Assembly (NCBI GenBank): GCA_035048495.1
Contig: CM068552.1
Coordinates: 15,240,621-15,304,620, forward strand
Reading direction: 5' to 3'
Origin: Euptelea pleiosperma
Taxonomy: Eukaryota; Streptophyta; Magnoliopsida; Ranunculales; Eupteleaceae
DNA: 64,000 nucleotides
In this document: piece by piece, positions 31,111 to 43,909 of the stretch
Layout of the letters: each line of letters starts with the position of its first letter
Position numbering within the stretch: position 1 is the stretch's first letter
The notes under the pieces: generated by a model
The model's input: the letters and a program-made list of their open reading frames with translations, nothing else
Database searches by the model: none
Told to the model about the DNA's origin: nothing
Position numbers and translations under genes: made by a program

Positions 31111-34100
31111 ATGACTGTGCTCTCTGCACAAATCCTCTTATTTCAGCAACCTCGCTCTCTCCCTTCCCCAGCATCTCCGTCTGTCCCTCACTTTCCCGCC
31201 ATTTCTCCTCTTTCGTCCCCTGCTTCATCCATTAGCCTCCGCTCGATTAAATTAGCCATGGACCGAAGACTCCCTTTCGTTGCAAGTGCTTCTTTATCTG
31301 GTTTTAATGGAAGCATCGGCGAGATTCTCAGCGATGTTAGCATTTTCACCGCAGCTGGTGACTCCGTCATGTTCAAGGATCTCTGGGATCAAGAAGAGGT
31401 TAAATTTTCAATTTTTATGTATATTTTGCTTAATTTTGTGCTTTTATTGGGGAATTTGTGGGAAGACAATTTCGATCCACTTTAGAACTGATCGCTTAGA
31501 ACTAATTAGAGAGAAATCCCAATTGGATTCATCTCTACTAATCCATTTTTATACTTGTTGAAATGTAGAAAGGGCTTAAATTTCATGAATTAATGTTGTT
31601 TTGGGATTTCGTTGTACTTTCTATTAAGAATTCCTTTTGGGTTTTCAGTCCATGGAGTTTCTGCTTGTATATCTGTAAATTTCTTTTTAATGTTCTGTTC
31701 CGAATCTTTTGAACCCATCTTTCTTCACGAAAGTATTGGCACATGCTGCGATCTTTCATTACAGTAAGAGATAATTGAATTTATGGTTTGCGGATTTTGC
31801 TTTTGTTGGTTTCGCGGTAAGTTCAGTGAATTTATCTCTTCTTCTGAAACTGTTATTTTATTTTTTTATTTCGTGTTGATGGCATGTTCGTAAGGGGTTG
31901 CAAGGGAAGCTCCTTGGGGAGCAAGAACTTGAACACTTGCCGCTTGCTTGACATATGGGAAGATATACCCTAGTACTGTGATATTTTTCTTAATTTCTCT
32001 TTTACGGTCTCTGTCCTCAACAGTACAAGCCAACTTTTTTCCTTTTCAGGGAATGGCCGTGGTTGCACTTTTGAGGCATTTTGGATGTCCTTGCTGGTAA
32101 GCTTGGAGTTTTAGACTGCTACACTTTGCTGCCACTTAACTAGAAAATGGTTTTCTTTTCAGGAATCACAATTGGTTATTGACTCTTATTTCTTAAATCT
32201 AACCACGCCTATTGATCTTCTTTTACTTAAAATTTTTGAAGCTGGGAATTTGCTTCAGCACTCAAAGACTCAAAGCCAAAGTTTGATTCAGCTGGTGTGA
32301 AACTGATTGCAGTTGGTGTTGGTACACCTAACAAAGCCCGTATGCTTGCTGAGCGGGTACTCATCCTTCCTATCTGTTCATTACACGATGATTACATGTC
32401 CCTGGCATGTGTTTCCCCAATGGAGATTGGAGTACATGACCACATCTCATTGAAGGGAAGCTTCATCTCAATAGAGCTATGCTGGACTTCTTTATCTTCT
32501 TTGAATTTCATAGAATGTTTTGTTTGGAAAATATGCAATAGTGTATTCAGAATAATCAAAATAAACACTGATGAGCAACTTACAGAATAATCAGATTCTC
32601 CAGGAATGAGTATTCTTAAACAAATATATAATTTGAACCTCTGCAAATAAAAGTGAAATAGGGGCCTTATTGATTTTCTCTAGACTGAGGCACATTTAGA
32701 TATTTTGTCCTTAAGGTGATTGATCGCCAGTTTGGTGGTAAAAATGGTACTCACCTCCCAGGATACAACATTCTATTCCACTAAATCCAGCAATAGCAAG
32801 TTGATAGAACTGGCAACCCTAGCGTGGAAAGCAACCTCAAAAGTAGTAATTGAAATGACAAGGCAAGAGTAAAACTTCTGTTTGTAATTGAAAAGAAGAG
32901 AAAAAGTACTGTTGTCTGTGTTTTATATTCTCTTTTCTACAAAGAAACAATCTTATATATGTTAGAAAGATGATGTAAAAACCCAGAACATAGATTTCCC
33001 ATTGAACATAGATTGTCTTTGTCGGTGATTCATTTGTCTATGTTATATCTCTTTCCCATTGAACATAGATTTCTCCAAGTCACAAGGTTGGTTCCCATTG
33101 TCGGTGATTCATTTGTCTATAGGTCTTAGACCTATCCTCCCTAATGTTCTGTGAACCAACTCTCTCAGTCCCTTACTGTCACGATTTCCCATTATAAGAG
33201 TTATTTTGTGTCCTTGTTGTCAACTTGGCAATCACAATGAATAGACATTGCAAGTACCGTCTTAGGTCATAGTTGTATATCCACCACAAAATTTTTAGCC
33301 ATTTTGCTTCCTTACTATGAATTCAAATTCCATAGTGGATTGGGAAATGTAAGTTTGTTTGGTGGATTTCCAATAGACTGCAGCTCTTCCAAGAGTGAAG
33401 AAAGATTCTTCTAAATCCCAAAATCTAGGTTGCAATCTGTTTCCTTTTAATACAACAGGATAGCTACCATAATGTATTACATGGTTTAAATTGTACTTTA
33501 AGTATCTCATTATCTTGGTAAGGGTATCTCAAAGATCTTGCTCCAGGTTATCAGTGTATCTACTAAGTCTACCCACAACATAGGCTAAGTTTGGTGTAGT
33601 GTAGTCCGTTATGCACATAAGACTGCCCATTACTCTGGAGTATTCGAGTTGTGTTGCCCACAAACTGGTGCTTATAATTACATCCGGATTCCAGACTAGA
33701 TCGAATGATTTACATATCAATGACATACAAGCACGTTATTTGACTAAATTTATTATTAGATGTACTCTACGTACATTTATCTGATAACCAATTGACATTA
33801 ACACTTTATCAAATTTCTCGTGCCTTTGTTTAGGCACTTGTGTAAGGCTGTATAAAGATTTACAAGGTCTACATATTTCTTGTTTTAGGCTTTGAACCAC
33901 AATTTCAGCTCGATCTACATAGATTTCATCTTCAAGTTCACCATTTAAAATGTCTTATTACATCTATTTGATGAATTTCTAAGTTATATAATGAAGCTTT
34001 CTCTATTAGCACTTGAGTCGAGATTATCCTTGTCACAGGAGAGTATGCGTCAAAAAAATCTATACATCCTTTTTATTTAAGCACTTTATCATCCAACCTA

Positions 34101-37100
34101 GCTTATAATTATTTATTGGTCCATTTGCTCTCAATTTCTTTTCATTTTTCATCCTACTAGTTCTCAAGTTTTATTAGACATGATTGATTAAATTTCATCA
34201 TTAATTACTTCTTTCCAATGCAAGGCATCTGGATATGACATAGCCTCACTAAATGTCTATAGATCATCTTCTATTTAGTAAGAATGTTAGGACCAAAACT
34301 AGTAGTTTTCCTAGAACGTTTACTTCTTTTAGGTTTGATTTATCTATCTAAAGGATCAACTTGATTACTAAATGTGTTATTAGTTTTTCTTTTGGGCTTT
34401 TTAGATGTTTCACTTAACAGAAATCTGTTTCAAAAAATTCAGCATCCCTAGACTCATTGATAAGTGTTAAGCTCTATTGTATTATTTTCTAACTTCATTA
34501 CTAGGAAGATATAGGAATTGTTATAATGAGCATAGCCTATGAAAATACAGTCCATGGTTCCTAACTTTGTTCTCTTGGGAGCAAAAATAGCTACCATAGT
34601 CAAACAACCGTACACTTTAAATAGGAAGAAGGTTGCCATTCATATAGTGTTTTATATATATGCTTAATTAGTAGTTTGTTGAATATGTAGCAAGTAAACA
34701 ATATAAAAATAAGGAGAAGACCAAATATGGAAGAAGGCTTTGTTCTCCAAGCTCAATCTGTGAATCAATGGAGATGTTTCACTCTGATTATATAGACATG
34801 TTTACAGCAATAATCAGGGGTTTGTGATTCCCAAGATTTACAAGAATAAAGGGATAATCATCCCAAATATAAACAATTGCTAAATACAAAGAGGAATTTT
34901 CCCAAATATATGCAGATTCTAAATCCAACGATTTCAAGGATATAGATCAACCACTAACAGGATCTTGGGTTATTATTTCTGAAATTCCCTTCTAATTATC
35001 ACATTATGTCCTAGAAGGGGGTGAATAGGGCAATTTTTAATTTCTCTGTGGATTTTATATGGATTAAAAATTAATGATCACACGAGGCAGAAAATGATCA
35101 AACAATCAAAATACGAATAATCCACAGAGCATAGATATGGGAAAATCTGAGACAAAATATGCAAACATTCACAATCACACAAGACTCAGATTTATAGGGG
35201 TTCGGCGACTCCGCACCTACGTCCACTGTCCAATACTCAACACGAGTATTATTATATTATTTCAATCATACATTACCACATTTCCAATCAAAATAAATAA
35301 TCAACTAACTAAGATTCGCTTAGTCTCAATTTAACGAGAATTGCTTCTCGCTTACCTAGAGAATCAGTCAGCCTAGGCCAGTAGTCTTTTAGAGAAGCAC
35401 TCGTCTCATGGATCTACGATCCTCAACTCGATCTATACGAGAATCACTTTGCGATTTACCTAGAGAGTCAGACTAGGCTCGTAGTATTTTAGAGAAACGG
35501 ATTTTCCAAGGATTTCACCTTCCTCAACTCAATTTGATGAGTACTCACTTATCCACCAATCACAAATAACCAAGTTCAATAATTTTGAATTCACTTTAAA
35601 AGGTTTGTTCTAAGAGATACTTACATTTTGATGAATTCGATAAAATGGAGAATCCTCGGAGAAGAATTCATCACAGAGACACTCTGCCAAGATAATCTTC
35701 TTCTAGGAAGTTGATTGCAAGAATCAATACGCTTGTAGTCTCTTTCAACAATTAGAGCATTCACAAAGGATGAACTAGGTTTGCTCAGTTGAAGCTCTCT
35801 CAAATTGTAAATCTCTAGACTCAAGAAATGTTAATCAAATGATGGGAGTCGAGAGATAGCTTGATTGGATTATCTCATTGATGGGTTTAGACTCTAATAT
35901 ATAAGGCTATTCCCAAACAAGAGAAACAGTCCTAAAAGAGCCATTCGAATGACTTAATTGCGCCAAAAATCACACAAGAGATTGAGTCAAAGCGAGATCC
36001 GGAATAGGTGGGGTCGACTGCACATATTGACCTGTCGGTCGCACAATATGTCTGGTCAACCGCTCAGGTCAGAACGAAAAATCTTTCACAGACGAGTCCA
36101 GTCGATCTTCGTAGACCTTCGCCGATAAAACCCAAATAATTCTTAAACTATTCTTTTTGGTCAGGATAGCTTCCAAACAGTACTAAAAATAACCAAGGGA
36201 CATTTAGGGTCAATTTTATCCGCTGGCAACGCGCGGTGCATCCTTAGATGTATGCAAGTAACCACAACACGAAATTTTTAATAGTTGAACATTCGTTGAG
36301 TGAGAACGTACTTTGATCATTCATATCTTCATGCTTGAGCTCCTAGTCACAAAAATCTCCGAATTTTTTAAAAAATCTGCAAAAATCTCCGATTTTTTCA
36401 ATTCACGAATCAATTGCCGATTAATCGGCAAAATCTCCGATTAATCAAAAAATTTGGCGATTAATCAATGATTTTGCCGAATTTTGCCGATTAATTGACT
36501 GAGACCCGTTTTTTTCCCCTTTGAGTTCGATTTTGCCGATTTTGGAATTATGAATGATATATCATGCTTATGAGTTATGACTTATTATTATGGAATTATA
36601 GATGTGTTTTTCATCATATAAATGTGTTTTTGTTAAAAACAACATTTCTAACTTAAAAGTGCCATGATATATTTATTTATTTATGCCGATTTATGTTGAT
36701 GTTTACCGAATTTATCTGAATTTTTCCGACATGACCCCTTGCTGATTTATTGCCGAATCCTGACTTTGTGACTATGCTTGAGCTTGACTTTGTCTTCAGC
36801 TTGAACACTTGGGTTGGTTTTCTTCAGCTTTAATTCTTCTTTGATTTGTTGATGAAGTCCACTTGATCTATGACACTTCAGTCTTCAGCGAACTCCTAAC
36901 TCAACAATTTATATTACAGAAGAACTAAGTATTGCTGCGATTGACAATTGAGACTTTTCAGTTTCCTTATCCAACATATTGTGATTTTGAGGAATGATCT
37001 GGTGTGATGCATGATTTTGATCAAGTGGTGTGAGTGGTTGTTTAATAGCAAGCTGATAGGAGGGCTTCCATCCACATGTTCATGGCTAGACAAAACTGTT

Positions 37101-39445
37101 TAACATCGCATTAACCATGTCTTTTAGGGTTCGTATTTTTCCTCCCAGCTACTCCATAAGAGTGAGGAAAATATATAGCTATTGTTTCATGTATTCTTCC
37201 AATACTACCACAAAAGTCAATGAGAGTTGGAGTCATATTCAATACCATTATTAGTTACAAGAAATTTAATGTTCTTCCTAGTTGGTTTCAACTTCTGTTT
37301 TATATGCTTAAATTTTTTTCGATTGCTTCATCTTTACTCTTAAAGTGAATATATTGTGCAATATCTAAAAGGGTCGGGCTCCAGTTGCTGCCCTAAAATG
37401 ACAGGCTCCGGTTACAGGACATAATATAGCCACATGGCACACTCTTGGAGGACTCTAACCGTATGGATTTTTGGCCAATCCCTAGGTGGACCTACAAACC
37501 AAAAAACAGCCAGATTAGTGATTTCTAGGCGTTGGATCTTTGTACCTCAAATACTGCTCAAATTCCCATAGTTGAGAATAAGTCCAATCCAACGCCTATA
37601 AATCACTAATCAGGCTAATTTTTGATTTGTAGGTCCACTTAGGGATTGGCCAAACATCCATTCGGTCAGAGTCCTCTAAGAGTGTACCACGTGGCTCACA
37701 TTGTGTCCTGTAACCGGAGCCTGTCATTTTAGGGCGGTAACTGGAGCCTGAGCCTATCTAAAATAGTCCATCTTAAATTCTATGAAGTATTTGGTTCCAC
37801 CTCTTATAACTGCTTTTTGAATCAAACAAGCCATCGTGTATAAGACTAAGTATTTCTATGCTACATTCTACACTTTTATGCAGACTTTTAGGATATTTAG
37901 ATTTTAAAGAAATCTAAATATCATGTAAATGAATGAGAAACACGGATTCCTCTTTCTTATCATGTAAAGGAAATAAAATTCAAGAAAGAACCTGATATAT
38001 TAAGGTTGACTAGCTTTTTCTACAAGAAATGTTAGCTTGAGACATCAAGGCATAACATGTGAATAAAGATCAAGTTGCTGATTTCATACGATGAGGGTCA
38101 ACATTAACATCCACCAGAGTGATTCATCATTATCATTAGCCTTATCCCAGCAATACCAGAGTGATGTACCTTAACGTTATATACAAGCAAAATAGGACAT
38201 GAAGTTTAACCTCAAACACTGAATGTGTTGGAACATAAAGTAGTTATGAATAAATTTGCCATTTAAGGCATCTGAGCAACCAATCAGTGGGCAACCAAAC
38301 AAAAATTGCAATCAAGTTAATGAATCTCATATTTGGCCTGACTAGATAATAACTGTGGCGAGTGTGGTCTTGTTCGATTCTACTTCAAGGGGTATTGAGT
38401 AGGGATGTTAATGGGTACCTGACCAACTCCGACCTGATTTGTTGGGTTTGGGTCCATCCTTTTGGACCCAATTAATACATGGGTCAGGTCTGGGTATTAT
38501 ACTGGTACCTGCCCCAAACCCAAACATTGAGGTGTTGACCCCCCTGCTACTGAGGTGCACGTACATCATATCTACCAAAATTTTCTCCGATAAGAGTAGA
38601 ATGTATGTGCACAAGTCACAACCGTAGATTGCCCCCTACCCAGAGAAATCATATTTTCTTTTTGTAATGCAAGGCCATATTCCCTATTCTCTTTTATGTA
38701 CTTCAGTTTTTGGTGTAGAAGATTCCTCACTTTGATGAGCGTTTGTTGCATGGTGATTTGTATTGTTCTATTGAGCTAATTATTTTCTCTTTGATGTTAT
38801 CTGGCCAGCTACCATTTCCATTGGATTGCCTTTATGCCGATCCTGACCGCAAGGTGAAAAAATGAATCACCATCCACCATTTAGGCTAATTCTTTTGCCA
38901 ATAATAACAAAATGCTCCAATAAACTTACTTTTTTTCTTCCAGGCATATGATGTTTTGGGCTTATATTATGGGTTTGGCCGCACATTCTTCAACCCAGCC
39001 AGCGTAAGATTTTTCTTCTCCTATTTGTATTTTCGGAAAGGAGTTATCATTTCTAGATCCAAATTCATCTCCATGGTGTGTAAGACGAAACTCACATTTC
39101 AGTGATTCATAACTGCAATATAACAGGCCAAGGTATTTTCAAGATTTGGGGAACTGCAGAACGCTGTAAAGAATTATACCATTAAAGCCACCCCAGATGA
39201 TAAGAGTGGTGTCTTGCAACAGGTCTGCTCTTCTCCTCTCCCCAATATTTGAGAGCTTCCCGTGATAGTTTACACGTCCTTAAATTATTCAACCCAATTT
39301 CATTTTTGAGTTATTTTTGCACTAGGGAGGGTTGTTTGTCTTCAAAGGGAAGCAGTTGTTGTATGCAAGGAAAGACGAAGGGACGGGTGATCATGCCCCT
39401 TTAGATGAAATCCTTGGCCTATGCTGCACAGCTCCAGTTGCTTGA
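31111..39445 (+). CDS. Thioredoxin-like AAED1/PRXL2 family protein, plastid
   Basis: A peroxiredoxin-like protein (AhpC/TSA_2 family, plant AAED1 type). Predicted exons: 31111-31398, 32050-32096, 32242-32356, 38809-38853, 38944-39003, 39127-39222 and 39326-39445. All have GT-AG introns and join in frame to 256 codons plus stop. The first 50 or so residues are rich in Ser, Pro and Ala and look like a chloroplast transit peptide. The active-site region is at residues 97-114 (GMAVVALLRHFGCPCCWE), with the cysteine cluster in the position expected of the family. It is followed by FDSAGVKLIAVGVGTP, LPFPLDCLYADPDRK, AYDVLGLYYGFGRTFFNPAS and the C-terminal GGLFVFKGKQLLYARKDEGT. The likely role is plastid redox chemistry; substrates are unknown. 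Intron 3 is about 6.4 kb and full of repeats. No coding lesion is seen. Confidence 0.92.
33295..34640 (-). mobile_element. Ty1/copia pol relic in intron 3
   Basis: On the minus strand, in the order expected for copia: an integrase-tail piece at 34639-34454 with KVYGCLTMVAIFAPKRTK and DCIFIGYAHYNNSYIFL; diverged reverse-transcriptase sequence across 34300-33700, ending in YSRVMGSLMCITDYTTPNLAY at about 33650-33580; and an RNase H piece at 33510-33295 with KSTKQTYISQSTMEFEF. It is broken by many stops and lies antisense to the host gene. It sits wholly inside intron 3, so it need not affect the protein. No LTR pair was delimited. Confidence 0.75.
35007..36240. mobile_element. Possible LTR remnant in intron 3
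   Basis: GTCCTAGAAGGGGGTGAATAG near 35007 and GGGGTTCGGCGACTCCGCAC near 35198 resemble words common in plant copia (Sirevirus-like) LTRs, as does the region around 36000-36120. No TG..CA ends or duplications were found, so both class and borders are uncertain. It could belong to the copia relic next to it. Confidence 0.3.
36330..36780. repeat. Short-motif repeat in intron 3
   Basis: AATCTCCGATT, TTGCCGATTAAT and complements such as ATTAATCGGCAA recur at least eight times between about 36345 and 36500 and again, more diverged, to 36760. The source is unknown; it may be the end of a MITE with inverted subterminal repeats. Confidence 0.5.
37371..37754. mobile_element. Palindromic MITE with 9-bp target duplication
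   Basis: 384 bp inside intron 3. It starts GGGTCGGGCTCCAGTTGC and ends GGTAACTGGAGCCTGAGCC; inverted homology covers most of its length. TATCTAAAA flanks both sides (37362-37370, 37755-37763), a perfect 9-bp duplication. Closely related to 5689-6063. Its good preservation points to a fairly young insertion. Confidence 0.88.
38403..38640. repeat. GGGATGTTAATGGG-type element fragment
   Basis: GTAGGGATGTTAATGGGTAC with GGGTTTGGGTCCA and ACCTGCCCCAAACCC words is the typical make-up of the hAT-like families with GGGTGTCAATGGG ends. Only one end is clear. It lies about 170 bases upstream of exon 4 of the thioredoxin-like gene. Confidence 0.45.
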
Positions 39446-40301
39446 CACTCAAGTGCATATCAATGCTTCAGATGTCTGCATTGGTTACATGTTCGTCTGG
39501 TACCTGATTGGGTAATATAACACCATGCACATTAAATGTTATTATTTATGTTGAATAAATTACACACTATTAATCAAATGATGGACATATTATAGCTCTG
39601 ATACATGTCATTTCAGCTGATATCCATATTGCTGCCAACATGCAGATGCTTTGATGTGGATATTGTAATATGTAGATAGCTTGACAAGATATCAATAGTT
39701 GTATGGATGAGTAAATTGATTTTATTACATAATCATGTCACGTTGACCCGTTCTTGGCTTCCGGCAATGAATGAGCTACTTGATGTGTGCCAACCTTCTA
39801 CTTCATGAATGCAACTGTTATCCCTATTGAGCAGGGTGATTTATTATGCCTTTAGGAGTGAAAAGTAAATGTTCTCTCGTGAAAGCAAAATGTTTATAAT
39901 CAGCAAACTGTAAATATCATGGGCCAAAATGTTAAACTTTCATATCATATTTACCTTTCAAAGGGAACTGTTAACGGTGAACGTTAACATTCCCAATGTG
40001 TAAAACTCTTAAAAGGAGACGTTAACATCATAAGCAACTATTTACTGCCTGTTTAAGGGCTTCCCTTAACCAAGTAGGGAAAACAATATGAGATAAAGTA
40101 ATGGAAACTTTAATTAATCAATTAACAAAGCCTTGTTCTAAATATTTGGGGTGTTGCAAACAATATTTCCTGACAAACGGTGCAACGTAAAACTTTAAAA
40201 ATCACATTTTGAGTATTTTGATTATTGAGTCATATTTATGGAAAACGAATCTTTCTTCGCATGCCCCATTGAAAGGATTAAGCCATGTACATTGTCTTAT
40301 A
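39446..40301. other. 3' flank of the thioredoxin-like gene
   Basis: No second gene. GAATAAAT at about 39553 could serve as a poly(A) signal about 110 bases after the stop. The rest is AT-rich spacer. Confidence 0.45.
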
Positions 40302-40535
40302 CTAGTGGGTACCCAGTGCCATCGGCACTCCTCAACAAAGAATTTGCCAAAATCAGTTGAGTGGCGGAGATCCACCATCTATTTGGGGGAGGATTAGATC
40401 TCGGCCCTTCTTTGTTGATGCTTATAAGAGGAGGTATAAGTAGAGAGACAACAAATGTATTTGTTATATAGAATAGTAAATGGCCCATGCCCATGGCACT
40501 CTCCGACAAAAGCGTTTGCAAAAATTAGGTGCCTT
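40302..40535 (-). mobile_element. Helitron-like repeats, inverted
   Basis: On the minus strand one unit runs from about 40472 (TCTATATAACAAATACATTT) to 40302, ending in the hairpin AGTGCCGATGGCACT and then CCCACTAG. A second unit, truncated, follows with GAGTGCCATGGGCATGGGCC at about 40500-40482. Same family as 28932-29522, opposite direction. Confidence 0.55.
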
Positions 40536-40685
40536 TGGCACTCAAACGGTATAGCGAACTGGGGCGTTACCGTTTTTTCCATTATAACAGCTGTTATAAC
40601 GGATTGTAACACACAAAGGGAGAAATGGAAAAATAACAGAAATAACAAAAAATAACGGTGTTGAAATTAAAATTTTGAATAAATT
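40536..40685. mobile_element. CAAGG-family hAT-like MITE fragment
   Basis: The left half of an element lacking its terminal bases: AACGGTATAGCGAACTGGGG, CGTTACCGTTTTTTCC, GTTATAACGGATTG and AACGGTGTTGAAATTAAAAT. The right half is missing. Confidence 0.6.
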
Positions 40686-40829
40686 GAGGTCAAATGAGGC
40701 GGATTGAGTGGATGAAATCTAACCGTCCACATTAGATCGATGGATTTGATCTCAACCACTCTTTATCTAACAGTCCACATTAGATGGATGGATAAGATAA
40801 GAGAATACAATTGAGTTGTCTTGATATAT

Positions 40830-41385
40830 GCGTGGGTGGCCCGTGCCCGTGGCACTTTCCGACAAAGTGTTTGTCAAAATTGGGTGGGAGTTAATCTCAG
40901 CCATCGATATGAAGCATAGTGGATCTCAGCCACTCATTATTGAAACCATATAAGATAAGAGGGGTATAAGAAAACCATTGAATTTTTGTTAAATTATATT
41001 TTTTTTTTTTAATTTTAATTTTCAAATTTAAAAATTTGAATTTCAGCACCACTTTTTTCCGTTAAAATCATTAAAATCCGTTAAAATCCATTTTTGCCCA
41101 TGGCCGTTTCAATCCGTTTTAACTGTAACACCCCTCCCGAGAGGCATAAAAAGTGGGGCTTCTGAGCCTGACACTTGGGCTATATGTAAATCCAACCCAT
41201 TTCATTCCTTATATGTGGGTAAATAGTAGACCCGTGCCCATGGCACTCCTCGACAAAGCGTTTGTCAAAATTGGGTGTGAGTGGCTGAGATCCACCATCC
41301 ATTTGGTATGATAAGATCTCGGTCATCCTTTATGAAGCCGGATAAGAGGGGAAGACAACCGCCCTGTTTTGTTATGTAGATAAGT
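40830..41385 (-). mobile_element. Helitron-like and MITE fragments
   Basis: Two more minus-strand Helitron-like pieces, at about 40834-40985 and 41226-41385 (the latter with GTGCCATGGGCACGGG next to its 3' end and TCTACATAACAAAACAGGG at its 5' end). Between them, 41010-41130, lies half of a CAAGG-family element of the AAAACGG subfamily. All non-coding. Confidence 0.5.
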
Positions 41386-41862
41386 TGTGTAATTACTAGC
41401 CTCTACCAAAATACTCGTGCAGACACAGAGCCCATTTTAGTTGAGTAGCGGTAGCGCTGATCAGCGGTCTCCAACAAACACTCATGCTCTGACAAACCTA
41501 TTTTTGGAAAAAATTCGAATTTAAAAAATTAAAAACAGGATTATCCTGGGTCGTCAAGGGGTACATGTTGAGGTGGACATGTGCCAACAAAGGTGTGTAG
41601 GATGCTTCGTGTGTTTTCAGTTTTTCCTACTCGTGCGAGTAGCGCTTGCATTCCTCTAATTACTACTATGTTCAATGGTGATCTCATCAGGCGTCCCGTA
41701 TGCAAATAAGGGTAAGGTGCCCTCGTGTAATTTTTTTTCCATTGGACAAAAAACCTCTATGCAAACCAAAAAGGCATACTTACAAAGTACATTTTATCCA
41801 TTAAAAAAAAGGGAATTTTTGACATACCCCCATGTTATCTTTAAAATTTGACATACCCCCTA
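41386..41862. other. Intergenic, nothing recognised
   Basis: No gene. A CTCGTGCGAGTAGCGCTTGC-like stretch near 41630 is GC-richer than its surroundings. The end already contains GACATACCCCC words that repeat in the next element. Confidence 0.4.
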
Positions 41863-42624
41863 CAATTTGAAAAAAGCTGACATACCCCCCTATAACTCGG
41901 TCTACTGTCATTTGACACGTGTTGACCTGAGTTGATGACCAAATTTTATATTCAGTGGCAAAAATGCCCTTGTCTTCAACCTTGGAACAAGGGTTTTGGG
42001 CCAAAACCCAAACCCCAAATCAAACGGCTGTGGTGGACAGCCGGCCAAGAGATTCCAATGGGTTGGCCGCCCATCACCGGCGACCAACCCACCGGAGTAT
42101 CATAGCCGGCTGGCCGCCACTCCGGCAATAATTTTAAACCCAAGGTTATAAAAAAAAAAAAAAAAAAAACACAAAGTATATATACAATTTTAGTTTTTAA
42201 ATTTTCATTAACAAAAATGAAAAACAAGACAAAGCAATTTATATTTTAAACTTTTCAGATGTAGATTTTGGAAAGAAGGGTTCTCTCAATTTTAAAATTT
42301 CATTCTACAATAAAATCCATAAAAAGAAATCTCATTCCTTCATGAGTTTTATTTATTTTTGGAGTATTTTCTTATCAATATTTGTTTAATTCATCGAAAA
42401 ACCCAAAAAAAAATCTCAAGTTTACCGACATGGGTTTTAATTTTTATTTTTAATCTCCTCCTTTCATGTTTGATTTGGGGTATGGGTTTTGGCCTAAACC
42501 CAAACCCTTGTTCCAAGGTTGAAGACAAGGGCACTTTCGTCCTTTAATATAAAATTAGGTAGTCAACACTGGTCAAATGACAGTGGACTGAGTCATAGGG
42601 GGTATGTCAGCTTTTTCAAATTTG
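41863..42624. repeat. Foldback element with about 160-bp arms
   Basis: Arms at about 41863-42025 and 42468-42624 are inverted repeats with small gaps: CAATTTGAAAAAAGCTGACA, CTACTGTCATTTGAC, CCTTGTCTTCAACCTTGGAA and CAAACCCCAAATCAAAC on the left with complements on the right. The GACATACCCCC termini and long arms suggest a Mutator-like element, but no target duplication was found. The loop holds a GC-rich stretch (GGCTGGCCGCCACTCCGG) and an A18 run. Confidence 0.65.
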
Positions 42625-43305
42625 GGATTGTGGTAACTCGGGCTTATAGCTTATTGTTGCAAGTGGTGGGTGAGATTGAGTCTTTTAGGATGAGTTCTTC
42701 ATTTAGAAAATGTATTAAAGACTAGCAAGGGTAGTTTTGCTGTTTAGAAAAGTTATTTTAGGATGTATTTGTCATATAGAAAAGTTATGTTGGGCATCCC
42801 GTTTGTAGTTTGCAGGAAAATGTTTGTGGACAAATATTTGATAATAAAATGTTTGCAATGACAAACATTTGTTGGGAATAGTCATGTGGTTGGGGCCGAG
42901 AGAGCTGTTGGGGGAGATCAAAGGGCATGTGAGAGTCATTTGCCTATTGTTTGCAGCCACTTTTGGGCTGCAAACATTAGACCACTTTTAATTTGGCAAA
43001 AATGATTGGGTCTACCATAAATATTTGTTGGAAGTCGCGCCACCAAGCACAGACAAATGCCACAAATGTTTGCGCCAAACATTTGTATTGCTACCAAGCA
43101 AGGCCTTAGAAGGGATGTTCGGCATTTATAAAGTTTCACTTAAGCTTAGAAAACTGCGGTCTGCAACAGCTCTAAACTATAAGCTGCTTCTCGTTAACCT
43201 GCAAAGAGGACTTTTTTGATCCATTTCAAACTGTAAAAATCCAAAAAAATAAGTCAGAAAGCAGTTTTTTGACTATTTTCCACAATAACAAACGCAGTGT
43301 TATAC
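42625..43305. other. Intergenic, no gene recognised
   Basis: No gene. ACAAACATTTGTTGG and CCAAACATTTGTATTGCTACC with related inverted words around 42820-43110 suggest an old MITE, and similar words (CAAATGTTTGTATGGC) occur near 15748. Ends cannot be set. Confidence 0.4.
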
Positions 43306-43870
43306 ACCAAAAATCATTTTGACTAGTGATTTCTAGATGTTCATTTGAACTTTCTTGGGAACACAATTCCAAGGGCTACAGATCATCAATCAAACTGATT
43401 TTTGGTGTGTAGGCCTACCAAGGGGTGGTCCAAACATTAACCAGAGAAAAAAAAATTTGCGGTCACCAAGGACTTCAAAGTTTATATCGCAAATGCCATG
43501 TTGGGCACTTTTTTTTTAGCTCACTAACCCCATGGATGTTTGGTCCACCTTGGTGGACTTACACACCAAAAATCAGCTCAATTTGTGGTTTCTAGCGGTT
43601 AAAAGGCTGTGTGGACCTACAAAATAAGCTGATTAATGATTTCTATCCCCTGGGCTTGAACTGTTTTGTTTTTTTGTCGCGGGCTCATGAACGCCTATGG
43701 ATGAGTTCTAACCCCAAGAAGTCCATACCTGAAAAAACTCAAATCTAATGTCTACAAATCATCAATCAGGCTGTCCAGGCTGTGTTTTTTTTGGGTCCAC
43801 CAAGCGGTGGACCAAACAGTCATGGGTTAGTGGGACCACAAGAGGGTGCCATGTGGCATTTTGGAGGGAC
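43306..43870. repeat. Diverged palindromic MITE copies
   Basis: Family words in both directions: TACACCAAAAATCATTTTGA, GGTGTGTAGGCCTACCAAGG, GGATGTTTGGTCCACCTTGG, ACACCAAAAATCAGCTC, CCACCAAGCGGTGGACCAAA. At least two copies overlap or are truncated. No clean ends. Confidence 0.5.
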
Positions 43871-43909
43871 TATCAAACTTATACGAATGAATCTTTGACG
43901 ACGGAGGTC

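Noticed and set aside
40536..41130. A single CAAGG-family element split by Helitrons
   Set aside because: The two halves belong to different subfamilies (CCGTTATAACGG against AAAACGG words) and both correspond to the same half of the element, so they are separate fragments.
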